Below, one piece after another: positions 52,101 to 62,683 of a stretch of 64,000 nt of DNA. Positions within the stretch are counted from its first letter, which is position 1. The number at the start of each line of letters is the position of its first letter. The position numbers and the translations under genes are program-made. The notes beneath the pieces are model-generated. The model was not told where the DNA came from. It was given only the letters and a program-made list of their open reading frames with translations, and did not search any database. Location: positions 520,812 through 584,811 of the forward strand of contig NW_006763306.1 in assembly GCF_000218685.1 (NCBI RefSeq). Reading direction: 5' to 3'. Source of the stretch: Serpula lacrymans var. lacrymans S7.9 (taxonomy: Eukaryota > Basidiomycota > Agaricomycetes > Boletales > Serpulaceae).

Positions 52101-55100
52101 CTCTTTCCATGCCAGAGCGGTACCTCGACGTGGACACATATATAAAGTTTAGCCATCGATCGCAATCGACTTTTGCATTGCAACGAGGTCCAGTTTATGA
52201 ACTATTCGAACATTATCAGAAATGGAAGCAGCAGCAAGGTGTACGTGATGCTGCTGACAGGTGAGTTGCCTTGACCTATCTTCTGCATCTATACTGATAA
52301 CGCACCTATGAGATGTCATACATTGTTAGATTTCATATCTAAAGACGGACTACCAGGGCAGCGGATCGACTATCTGTATGTCTTCGCTATTTTATGGTCT
52401 CGATGATTTACCGTTTTACAGGTACGTCGATGAAGTTCAGGACAACCTTTTAATCGATGCCTTGTGTGAGTTTCCCAATCGGTGTGTGTCGTTGAAAAGT
52501 AAACATGAATACGTGACCATAGTACTTCGGGCACTCTGCAAAAACCCGGAGGGTATGTTTTGGGCAGGAGACACAGCACAGGTGGTTATCTACGAGATTA
52601 TATTTGCACTTAAACACTGATGGCTATCTGAACGCTGCACGCTACGATCAGGCTATTTCTGTTGGAAGCGCGTTTAATTTCAATTCTTTAAAGGCAATGC
52701 TGTACCGAGCAGAGGTTAGTGTCGTGCTGACCTATTCCTTCACAACTAAGGCGCTTTGAATTATAGGAGTACTACCGACAAATCAATGAAGTACTTCGCG
52801 CTCCAATTCCACCCCGCACCTTCCAGCTTGCTGTCAACTATCGATCTCATAGTGGTATCGTGGAATGCGCACAATCGGTTGTATCACTTATCACGCAGTT
52901 CTTTCCTGACGCGATAGATGTTCTTCCTGATGAAAAAGGACTGGTTGATGGCGCGAAACCCATCTTTTTTACGGGAGAGAACGAGAATTCTGTTGAATTT
53001 GACCATTTCTTCTCCACGAACAGGTATGAAATTTAAATTTGGGCGGATGTTAATCGGATCTCACTGTCTATCATGTAATTATAGTGGCACCGAGATTGAA
53101 CTCGGCGCACGACAGTGTAAGACATATTGCGTACAATCACTCTCCTTCTTGACAGATTATATAGGTATCCTCGTCCGTAATGACGCTGCCAGGGAACAGC
53201 TGCCCAGTGAGATTAAGAACATGGGATTAGTTATGTACGTCGATCTACGCTCAGAGTTTTTATTCTCACTAACTGTTTCAAAGGACGTTGTACGACAGCA
53301 AAGGGTCCGAATTTGATGACGTTGGTGTGATAATATATACAACTACCTCTAGTACTAATTATTATCAACGTCAGGTCTTGCTTTACAATTTTTTCAGAGA
53401 CTCGTCTGTTGATCTTTCTCAATTCCGGGTCCTTCTCAACTCGCTTGAAGAAAATTTATCGATATCAGCACCAAGATTCGATGAACTACGACATGCCGGT
53501 GTGTGCAGCGAGGTAAAGGCACTACTTCTGTTTTATTTTCAGGTTCCTATTTTCTCCTGATTAGCTTAAGTTTTTATATGTCGCCATCACTCGTGCGCGA
53601 AACAACTTGTGGATAGTTGATAGCTCGGTAAAAGCAGAGCCTATGAAGGTGTGCGAGTTATACATGCTAATTTCCGAATATGAATTAAGGGAATGTCATT
53701 AGGTTATCTGGAAAACCCTTGATCTCGTTGAAATTTGTACACGAGGCGTAGATATCGCTCAGCTGGCTGTTCATTCTACTCCAGAGGACTGGGGGAAATC
53801 AGGCTGGAAATTTTTTGAAAAAAACCTCTACACTCAGGCATGGCACTGTTTTAAGAAGGCTGGCCTGTCACGAGAAGGGGACGTCGCACATGCTTATCAT
53901 CTTCGGAAACTAGCTGAGGCCAACCCGCAGAGCCACCCACAGCACTCAGAATATTTCAAGGCTCCAGCTGAAAAATTCATTCACTGCGTGTCTTCTTCTA
54001 ACACAACTAACGAGGAGCACGCGTATTTGAAGGCAGCCGGGGAGTGCTTTGTACACAGCGGCCATGATGCAAGAGCAGTTGAAGCTTTTCTAGATGCAAC
54101 TGAATATACACGTGCTGCGCTACATTGCGAAGATATAGGCAAGTTCCACGAAGCCCTTGAAATCATCAATATGCATAAGGTGCAAATGGAGCGAGCTGTT
54201 GTTATTCAAATCATCCACGCCTCAAAAATTTATTACCTCAAGAAGAACCAGCTTGAGTGAGTCTTATTTCATTGCGGATGCATGAGGCTGACGGGCAATA
54301 ATTCAGTGAAGCTATGAAACTCTTCAAAGGCGAAGATGAGGCACTGTCCTTCATGGCAAAGTACGATCTGGAAGCGCCTCGTATAACCTTACTGTGTAGA
54401 ATGGGAAAGTTTGCGGATGCCGCAGAACTCCATTTGGTGAAAGGCCGATACCTGGAGGCAATTCAGCTTTTCATTGAAGATGCGGGCAGTTCCTACTCGA
54501 CATGCAAGGCTAGAGAATGCATAGTACATTGTCTATGGCGACATATGTCATTCGGGACAGCAAATTCTGATAAAGACGCTGTTCGAGTCTTGTTAGATAT
54601 GTACAACCAATTACATGTCGAGCCAGGGGAAACAGAGGAAAATGACGAGGTAACTCATTTGCGAATCAATTATTTTCCCTACTCATCCCTGCAAACCAAT
54701 AGATCACCATGTTCAAAGCGATGGTCTGCCAAGATTCCGTTTCATTGTTACATCTTGGACAGAAGCTGGCTGAGAACAACATTGCTGTATCGTTACACAG
54801 CCTCGATGCCGCACTCGCAGAGACACTGGTTGACCCCCTCCAGGCGACGGAAGTTGCGGCACGCTTAGACTTTTTTTTAATCTATGCTAAACTTCTTCGG
54901 GATGCTGTACACAGCGAAGATCCATATCGCTCCCCTCACCTTCAGAAACTCTTTAATTTTTCTGTCACATCGGATAGGATGATCATCATTCCAGGGGGCA
55001 CTCTCCTGCACTCCAAATGCAAACACAGCGCCTCAATTAACTCTCAAATTGGCGACAATAGATATATGTTATCCATCCCCGAATTTCAACGACTCTATCG

Positions 55101-56947
55101 AGAAGTCTTATCTTTCCGACTACGGACGAGAGTTGTGAAAGAGACTTCCGCCTTTGAGGGAAAGTGGGCTTTGCTGCCATCTCTTCGGTCCTCTCCACAC
55201 ATAAAAGGAGATTACGCCACCAATATCAATGGAGCTGTGAACGGCGTATATCATTCTCACGTTCGACTGCACTTGCAACAGGTTCTCGTGGTTGATACTT
55301 TAGCGTCTTTTCGATCCGTTCAAGGGCCTGAAGTGCGGAAGCTACACCTGTAAGTTCTGGTTCTCGTTACATGTCAACACACAAACTTACAACAAGGATC
55401 GATAAGCAACTGGATCACCCGTTTGTATTGGGTTCTTCATTCCCCTCATACCTCAGGACACATTGTCAAACTGTGTATGAGTGGCATACCGGAGGCCCAA
55501 AAGGGATTCCAAGTTCTCGTACAGTGGCTGCATGATATATTTCGCACTCTGGACCCTTCTCATGAGTTGTTCGTGTCCACAGCATCAATAGTCGCCAAGT
55601 TGAGCTTGGATGTTACTCCGCATTGCCTGTTGAGCCTGGGTATCAATTCACATTACAAAGGCAGGACGCCTTTCTCGTCTTTGAGAGGGATGCTCAAAGA
55701 AGGAGAAAGCTGGATCATTATTCGCGACCTCCTGGATTTTCTAGAAAATGACGAATACTCGATAGTCGGCGGAATTCATGTTATTGAGTGAGTCATAGAT
55801 TTTTATGCCGTCCCAGCTATCCCTTAACTGATATATCTTCACTGAAAAGGAAAATCTTGCAAGAAAAGCACATTTTCAATCTTGATGTCTTATGTGACTT
55901 TGCTGATCATGTGTGCGCTTCAACTGTCGTTCACTCCCTGCTTGCGGAGAACTCTACGTTAAAAGATATTATGCTGCCCCGCAATCCCCTCATTACCGTC
56001 CTGGAACAGTTCAATAGCACTCGCAGAGATACGACATTCACGCCAAGGTTCAAAAAGTGCATGATGATACTTTTAAGAAGGCTGTACTGCAAAGTCTACT
56101 TTGGTGTGTCTGTGAACGCTTTTGTCGTACCTGACTAATATCATCATTGGGAATTTAGACCACCTTCATTATGAAGGGAAAAGTCTACCAAACTGCAGCG
56201 AAGAAATTCGTGATGTCTTCATAGCTCGCATGTAAGTCTTAATCTCCCTCTAATGTTCAAATTCGAGTACTCAACTAGAATACCATTTTAGCTGTCGATG
56301 CCTGTGTTTCCGTGAGTTATCTCTATGCATATTAGTTCGACGTCAAGCTGATCGAAATTTCTAGTCGAATATAACTTGAGCCTTCTTGGCCCCGATGAAA
56401 ATGAAAGGCTAAAAGAAGTTCTTACATCGCTGGCTTCTTCTCAGGAAAAGAGAAGCTTGCTATCTAACATTTGTTCTATGTATGTATCCATTATTCGATA
56501 CGTAACAAGATATTTACATTTATATTTAGGTATGCTTCTGTTCATGGATATGTAGAGCTTGCGGGACTACTAGGCCAGCCCTCGCCAGAGCAGGAGCTTG
56601 ACGATATTATACAACTTCGCGATTTTCATTGCGACTCATCCGACAACTCCAATCCTCATGGTGTCCGTTCGGTAACATACAATTCTTTTCAGGCTGAAGA
56701 TACGACTCGGCTGCTCCAGAAACTCAAATTGTCAACGCAGCGACCGTGGTTGGGCACCCACCATCCACTGGCAGGGGGTATACAGACAAGTCGTCCGCAA
56801 TTGTCAAACTCTTCGGACACAAAGCATATACCCACCACGTCTCTGGACGGTTCTCTAGCTATATCTGAACCTAACAGTGTGAAAGCTGACGGCAAAGAAG
56901 CCGATGCCACGGTTGGAGTCGAGGATGTTGTCTCGGACATGGTGTAG
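49115..56947 (+). CDS. TRANK1-like giant protein with UvrD-type SF1 helicase core and repeat-rich C-terminus
   Basis: A large gene with many short introns, ~7.8 kb. Joined exons read SSFVIGRSGTG-KTTTMLFKML (Walker A, split by an intron near 51315-51374), YVDEVQDNLLIDALC (motif II, DEVQD, 52422-52466), GMFWAGDTAQ (motif III), VNYRSHSGIVECAQ (motif IV, ~52830) and FLYVAITRARNNLWI (motif VI, ~53570-53615), plus TLYDSKGSEFDDV (motif V). These are SF1/UvrD helicase hallmarks, in the order seen in TRANK1-like proteins. After the helicase come helical repeats (CFKKAG, AGECFVHSGHDARAVEAF, MGKFADAAELHLVKGRYLEAIQLF) resembling TPR or clathrin-type repeats. The N-terminal ~650 residues have no known domain. 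The first intron appears to use a GC donor (49314). Likely ~2,000 residues; role unknown. Confidence 0.87.
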
Positions 56948-57146
56948 TAATGTAGTATTAGTTGTTGTATTTGTATGCAAACTGTAGAAACTCCTTTTGT
57001 TATCTACCAATGATTATGCAGATATGGACGGATTGTGTGTTGTGCTACCAGTACGAGTAGCTGCTAAAAGTGGAATCGTCCTGTACAGTCGCGGCTGCAC
57101 GTGGTGTCACACTACAGTACTAGAAAATTCCACTATATGTCCAGCC

Positions 57147-57985
57147 ATGAGCTCAGCTCAAACCTTTACAGCGTCCGTCTTCAACCACGATGGCACTGAG
57201 GTGAGCTGAAATGTCGCCCTACACATTCTTCAACCATCTCAACTTCATAACCTTTACTGCAAAGACACGAGTTCTACGAAACTGAAGAAAAGCTCACGAT
57301 ATCCGTCTTCGATCGAGGCGCCGATCCCGAACAAGTGACAGTCAAGTTTGAGCCACGCACGGTATGGTCTTGCCTCTTGCCACTTAGCTTTCACTGGGTT
57401 TCATATGCTGATATTTGGATATCTTATCTATCTCTAGTTGACTTACGAGCATGGTACCAAATCGCTGTCTCTGCAGCCCCTGAAAGGCGAAATCGACACC
57501 GAAAAAAGTGATTACACGGTCGGCAAGGTCAAAGTTGAAATACGCCTAGTCAAAGCGAGTCTCGGGCGGTGGGGCCAGCTGACAGGCGACTCACCTCAGC
57601 GTAAGCGCGGTCCAAATTCACTCATAAACATCGTCCCAGCATCATTGAACTCTCCTTCTCCCTGTTAGCCGTGGCGACATTTACCCCCACACCTACAGTT
57701 GCCGCTACCAGGCAGCGAAAGAACTGGGAGGGGATCACGAGCCAGATTCTTACCGGTGAAAAAGAGAAGACGTCAGAAGAGGACCCAAATGTGGGAGGTG
57801 ATGGCGCTGTCAACTCTTTCTTCCAGAAGATATTCGCCGACTCGGATGAGGACACGCGACGTGCGATGATGAAGAGCTATCAGGAAAGTGGGGGAACCAC
57901 TTTAAGTACAAATTGGAATGATGTGAAGAAGGCACCGGTAGAAGTGAAGCCGCCTTCTGGAAGTGAGTGGAAAAAATGGGATTAG
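57147..57985 (+). CDS. SGT1-like co-chaperone (CS + SGS domains, no TPR)
   Basis: Inferred exons: 57147-57200, 57272-57361, 57438-57600 and 57670-57985, giving ~207 residues. The CS (p23-like) domain reads FYETEEKLTISVFDRGADPEQ, SLSLQPLKGEID and VGKVKVEIRLVKA. The SGS domain reads FFQKIFADSDEDTRRAMMKS, YQESGGTTLSTNWNDVKK and the terminal PPSGSEWKKWD, close to the SGT1 consensus. The N-terminal TPR domain of yeast and plant SGT1 is absent, and no upstream exon coding for it was seen. SGT1 works with Hsp90 and Skp1 in kinetochore and SCF assembly. The start is set by ATG in AGCCATGAGC. Confidence 0.88.
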
Positions 57986-59315
57986 GAACTGTCTACGCGA
58001 CGTATACAAAACAGATCACATCTGCTGTTCATACTAGATAGCTTTTCTTTCGCTCTCATCGCTGACTCGTTTCGCATTGCTGCTCGTATTGGCGGCTAAA
58101 TCAAGGATGGCTCACTTTGCTGTACTTGAGGCACTGAATAGAACATGGATACAATATATGCGACGTATGCAAAACAGGTCACAACTACTGTTCCCACTAA
58201 CTTGTCCCTTTAACAGTCAGCAGGGGCGAAGTAACGCAACTCTGGAAGATGGCTTTGGGAGCGGGTCCTGTATTACGAAAAATTGAGATCAAAATCGAAG
58301 GTGGCAGCACTGCTCGAGCCTGAGTGGGTTTACGATCTCTAAGAGAGTGTGGAGGAGATTTCAAGTGTCCTTACAAGTCTTCAAAAACGCGAATTTTGGC
58401 TAGAGCACATACCAACTATGTGGGCCGGATGTGTCTAAACGTTCTGTATAATCATGTTAGCATCTGGAAAATACCATGAGTAAAGTTCAAGCTTATTGTT
58501 ATGCGGTTAAAAGTCTCAAGGTTCTCTTTGGCCAAATTAATCATTGTCCTGATATCGTCACCCATCTTATCCTGCTTTGAGTGCCGCATCAGGAAAACGG
58601 TTGATTCCTGCTATTGCCTGATGGTGTTTGGCAAACATTAGCATACAGATACCCTCATTGGATGAGTTTGGCATAGATTAGCAGAATATAGCAGGTTCAG
58701 CATGTAGAAATTATATTACGTAAGCGAACTTCGGAGCTTCGCCCGAAGATTTACTCTGTGATTATAACCGGCTTTTTGTGGCCACCATTGTTCTTTCACA
58801 TGATATTTACATATGTTTATTATATAAGAAGCATGTATTTACATTGTTACGGCATTTGTTTGCCAAAGGAATCCTTCTCCCATGCCTATTCCCGCGCCCT
58901 GAGGGACCAAATATCCAACACAGCAGCAGATTGCATGATATGGCCCAGGTGTGTATTTTCTGTGACACAATATATGTATTTGTACGTAATGGTATGTATA
59001 TATAACAGTGGTTGGGTTGTCTGGTATGAGAGCATCAAACAACATGGCTTGGATGGTAACCTAAACAAGGTAGAGCAGTATTGTCATAGGTGTCAAGAGG
59101 TTGTCGATAGCTGCCAGGCTGCCATCCGTAAAATCTGATAGTAGAATTCAAGTTGAAAATTTTGGGTTATTTAACAGAGAGGGTCGGGTAGAAAACCCTC
59201 CTGGCAGCTTCAACACTCTAGGATGCTCAGCAATGACTTTACAGAAACTAAGAAATCTTAAAATAAGGGTATATATTATATTTTATACTATGAATCTAAG
59301 TTGGTATTGTTGCTA
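57986..59315. other. Intergenic, no convincing gene
   Basis: Frames such as 58758-59138 are open but have no domain. Part of it (58880-58935) could be an exon ending before GTGTGTATT, but no continuation was recognised. Confidence 0.4.
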
Positions 59316-59400
59316 AGTGGTTAAGTTGTGTATTGCGCTCGAGTTGTCAAGTCTTTGAGTGGCTTTAGTTCAAATCCCTCCTGTGAATTTGAAAATATAA
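59316..59400 (+). other. tRNA-like / SINE-like segment
   Basis: GCTAAGTGGTTAAG resembles a Ser/Leu-type tRNA D-arm (A box), and TTAGTTCAAATCCC resembles a T-arm (B box) about 50 bp downstream. The anticodon and acceptor stems do not fold cleanly, so it is more likely a tRNA-derived repeat than a working tRNA. Confidence 0.35.
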
Positions 59401-59571
59401 TAATCCTATGAGTGTGCAAATAGAAGCAATTAAGGCAACAACAATGGTAAATAAAATCATATAATGTATTCCAACACCTTAATAAAAGGGTGACAGAAAA
59501 TAAATGTGACATCACACAGAATACAATATGCTAGTTGAGGAGAGTGAACAGGTTTTTTTTGTACATCCCCT

Positions 59572-59820
59572 GGTATAGATGTCGTCACAATTACGGAACC
59601 TGCTGGGCCTGCTGGCTCCTGCTAAGAGTTTACATAGGCTTAGCAGATTTTTTTTGATTTTTGTGATGGCACATCATCAGCAGATGGATGGGAATTCCCA
59701 ATAAAAGGTTTCATACAAGGTCTGGCATAGGTGTCATCATCCTGCCTCTGCTGGTGCTGCTGGCTCCTGCTGAGGCATTACATGACCTTGGCAGAATTTT
59801 TTTGGTTTTGTGATGGTGGA
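59572..59820. repeat. Two ~100-bp direct repeats
   Basis: 59572-59672 and 59724-59820 share TGCTGGCTCCTGCT, then TTACAT, then a T-run, then TTTTGTGATGG. The short-spaced repeats may be remnants of one element family. Confidence 0.6.
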
Positions 59821-60223
59821 AACACTGCAATTCCTTTGTATACACTTTGTGACTTGGAAGGGTTTTAATGCTCGATGTATTTGACTCGGACACGTGAAAA
59901 GAGCAGATACTTGAATAAATAACATTCTGCTCTCGCCTCAGCCGGCTAACATTATTGGCAATATTTAGAATGACAGTGCGCATCCTAGATATGTTCTCTG
60001 ACATCTGTTGTTGGGACAAGACCAATCTGGCTACATCTTCCTGGAGGCTACCAAGTTTGCTTTGATCCTGAGAAACCATTCGAACGATGGAACCAGGACT
60101 GCCTTTGCCGTTGAGTATTGTTATGATCTCGCTGATTGAAGCCAACCATTTGATACAAAATATCAAGCTGCACTTTACAGCAAAGAGGCTTTCCTTTACA
60201 CGGGGATTGAAATATGAACCCAC
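59711..60223 (-). CDS. Unrecognised 170-codon frame with coiled-coil-like segment
   Basis: The middle part (QSKLGSLQEDVARLVLSQQQ, then MSENISRMR) has heptad-like hydrophobic spacing, suggestive of a gag-like or coiled-coil protein. Its 3' end overlaps the direct repeat. Lying next to a gypsy chromodomain remnant but on the opposite strand, it may be another retroelement relic. Confidence 0.3.
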   Translation of the reverse strand: MGSYFNPRVKESLFAVKCSLIFCIKWLASISEIITILNGKGSPGSIVRMVSQDQSKLGSLQEDVARLVLSQQQMSENISRMRTVILNIANNVSRLRREQNVIYSSICSFHVSESNTSSIKTLPSHKVYTKELQCFHHHKTKKILPRSCNASAGASSTSRGRMMTPMPDLV

Positions 60224-60359
60224 GACCTTAATATCTGATAGTTACTACTTTCTACAATCACCAAGTCCTTTCAAGTTCAACATTAGCCCATCCGACACAA
60301 GCACTGCTACCTATCAATTTTGCTGGACTAGATATTACCTCAGGACTGGCCGCGCTAGA

Positions 60360-60688
60360 TTTACCTGATTCCCCAAACACCTTCCCTACCTTCCACGCTT
60401 CCCTTCTTGAACCCCATGTTGCCAATGACAACAACCTTTTCCCCTCCCGGGCCTTTGTCCGCTCAGGCCCTGTTTTCACTGCAGGCGGTCAAGAAGAATC
60501 ATTCATTGACCACATATCCAAAAAGTGTTATATTGGCTGTGGAAAACAGTATCTTGCTCAATGGCTGGGTTACCCACCGGAACATGATGAATGGATAAAA
60601 CATGCTGATCTTGAAAACTGTCAGGCCATGGACAACTGGATCAATGAGCAATATTTGAACGAGAGGGACGGGGAGGGTGTAAGCTAGG
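60360..60688 (+). pseudogene. gypsy pol C-terminal remnant with chromodomain
   Basis: It reads FHASLLEPHVANDNNLFPSR, the conserved stretch after integrase in chromoviruses, followed by YLAQWLGYPPEHDEWI and HADLENCQAMDNWINEQYL, a chromodomain. The stop is at 60686. The rest of the element is missing. A purine run GAGGGACGGGGAGGG near the stop may be its polypurine tract, with an LTR starting TGTAAGCTAGG. Confidence 0.75.
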
Positions 60689-60697
60689 CTCACACAA

Positions 60698-60723
60698 ATG
60701 ACATCATGACAACATGATGTCAT
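60698..60723. promoter_or_regulatory. Perfect 11-bp inverted repeat with 4-bp loop
   Basis: ATGACATCATG, ACAA, CATGATGTCAT. It resembles paired CRE-like sites (TGACATCA / TGATGTCA). It lies just inside a presumed LTR, parallel to the palindromes in the LTR at 6143. Confidence 0.45.
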
Positions 60724-61284
60724 GTTGCATCATACCTCTGAATGCCAGAAGTATTGGAATCCTACATTTACTATATAACATATTCATTTGCTACTCTGTA
60801 AATTAGACTAGTCTTTCCCCTTTGCTATCATATCCTGATTCCAGTTCTGTTTGTCTCCTCTGTTAGTGTTTCCACCCTTTGGTGGTTTTTCAATTTGCTT
60901 ATTCTGTAGTTTACATGGGATGGACATGAAAAGCCTTATTGATCAATAACATTTCCCTGGTGTAAATGTTGCGATCATAATTAGCTATTAACTTCACCAG
61001 ATCTCTCCTCTTTGCGTTCCACACAGAGTAGGCTTCTTTGCATTCCTTTGAGAGTGTTTTGATTGCCTCCCTGTTCTAACTCATTCTCTCTTTCCACTGT
61101 CCCAATTTTGAGTCCAAGATTCTCTGCACTCTGGGAAAAGAAACATAGGTTGGCCACAATAGTACCAAAGGACTGTAAGGAGCGTCTGGCCAGGCAGTGA
61201 GATGATACTCAGAGGAACTTGAAGTCTCCCTTGCAATAGAGTGTGAAGTTACAAGGCATGAGTTGAAACCTCAATAAGAAGCAG
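60724..61284. other. No gene seen; possible remnant LTR
   Basis: It begins in the presumed LTR of the chromodomain remnant. A possible tRNA-like B box (GAGTTGAAACC, ~61260) was noted but not supported. Confidence 0.35.
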
Positions 61285-61286
61285 AT

Positions 61287-61972
61287 TACTACAGGAATAA
61301 AACAGTAGTAGCCATCCCAGCTTAGTCCTAATATGTAACTAAAAGATTGACTTTTAGCTTCTATAAAGTGAAGCTATTATATTTATAGTGTTTGAAAACC
61401 CATGTTTGTAACAGTTGTACTAAATAATTACTTATTATTTGTAAAAAATATATATTGATTTAATATTGGTATTTTAAATCCCAATTTGGAGTTTGTGACA
61501 TCCATTAGCTTGCTGATACACAAAAACCTAGTCATAAAATAATCACACTAACTTACAAAACAGCCTTTGTTGCACTTGCTGTTATATGACTGTTATGTGA
61601 CTATTCTGTGACCACATTTTTCAGTATCAGCAAGCTAACAGATGTCACAGATTCAAAGTTGAAACTCAAAATACTAACAATTAACCATAACAAAGGCTGG
61701 TTTGTGGCTAGGGTTTTAAGTATTAGCAAGCTAACAAATGTCATTAACTTAAAGCTAAAGCTCAAAATAATAACATTAAACTACTATTGAACTAGTACAT
61801 CTTTTATACAAATAATCAACAATTACATAGTAAAAGTGTTATAAATATAGTTGTTTAAACACTAAAAAAATAACAGCTTGGCTAAATGAAAACTGAGAGT
61901 CCACCTTTTAATTACATATTAGAAGCAAGCTGGTCTGGTTGTTACTGTTTTATTCCTGTGGTGAGATGTAGA
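61287..61972. mobile_element. Diverged TIR element (~690 bp) with internal repeats
   Basis: The ends match in reverse: CAGGAATAAAACAGTA at the left and TACTGTTTTATTCCTG at the right, with ~150 bp of similar arm sequence (CAGCTT, TCTAATATGTAA, TTTATA blocks). Inside, the motif TATCAGCAAGCTAACAGATG occurs twice in direct orientation (about 61623 and 61722) and once inverted (about 61498). Start CAGG would suit a hAT-like MITE, but no 8-bp duplication is seen. Confidence 0.6.
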
Positions 61973-62683
61973 AAGCGCCAGGGAGAATGATTTGTGAGGA
62001 GTTGACTGAGAAGATTATTAGGCAACCAGCTGACATCAAGTTTGTAGGTGAGGATTTACCACATTTCTCCTACAACCACTTGCAGGTTCAACCCCCCTAC
62101 TGACCTCACCCCTGCCCTTGTTGACTGTATTGTCCTCGATGATTTCTAAGAGGTAACATTCTGAATCTGATCCTAGATCTTGTGAACCACACAAGTTGTT
62201 GACTTACCATTGTGTGCCACAGAATTCAGGTAGGTTAACTCCTCCTTAGAGGATGCTTTACCTGGTGGTCTGTGCAAAATATTTTTCCTTGTGGACTGTT
62301 TTGTGGGTTTTTGAGGAGACATCTTTGCCTTCAGGGCTTGTCCAAAAGCCTCTTGTGAGGCAAAGAAGGCTTCAATTTCCTCCATTGCTTTGTTGTATTG
62401 ACTTCCAAGTCATTATCGCTGTTTTTATTGGAAAGGATTACTTGTGAGGTTATGTACTTTCCAGATTACATCTCTTGTAGGACTGTATATGTCTTCCAAG
62501 CTTGTAAATACCCATTTATATCTTATATCTGACAATAGTATTACCAGGCTGATTCATTTTCACACGAATACGCCCACTCTAAACCTTGTCGCTCCAGTTG
62601 CAATTACAAGTCAAGGTTGGTGAACTCTTTGCAGTTATGTAGAAAAACAAGTATAATGCAAATGAAGCAAATTAGTAGATTAG
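61973..62683. other. No gene seen between TIR element and gypsy-4
   Basis: About 700 bp. A 70-codon minus-strand frame (62173-62385) has no recognised domain. Confidence 0.4.

Noticed and set aside
59316..59400. Functional tRNA gene
   Set aside because: A- and B-box-like sequences are present but acceptor and anticodon stems do not pair well; kept only as tRNA-like repeat.
60190..60240. tRNA-like B box on the minus strand (GGGTTCATATTTC)
   Set aside because: No A box or foldable structure at a suitable distance.
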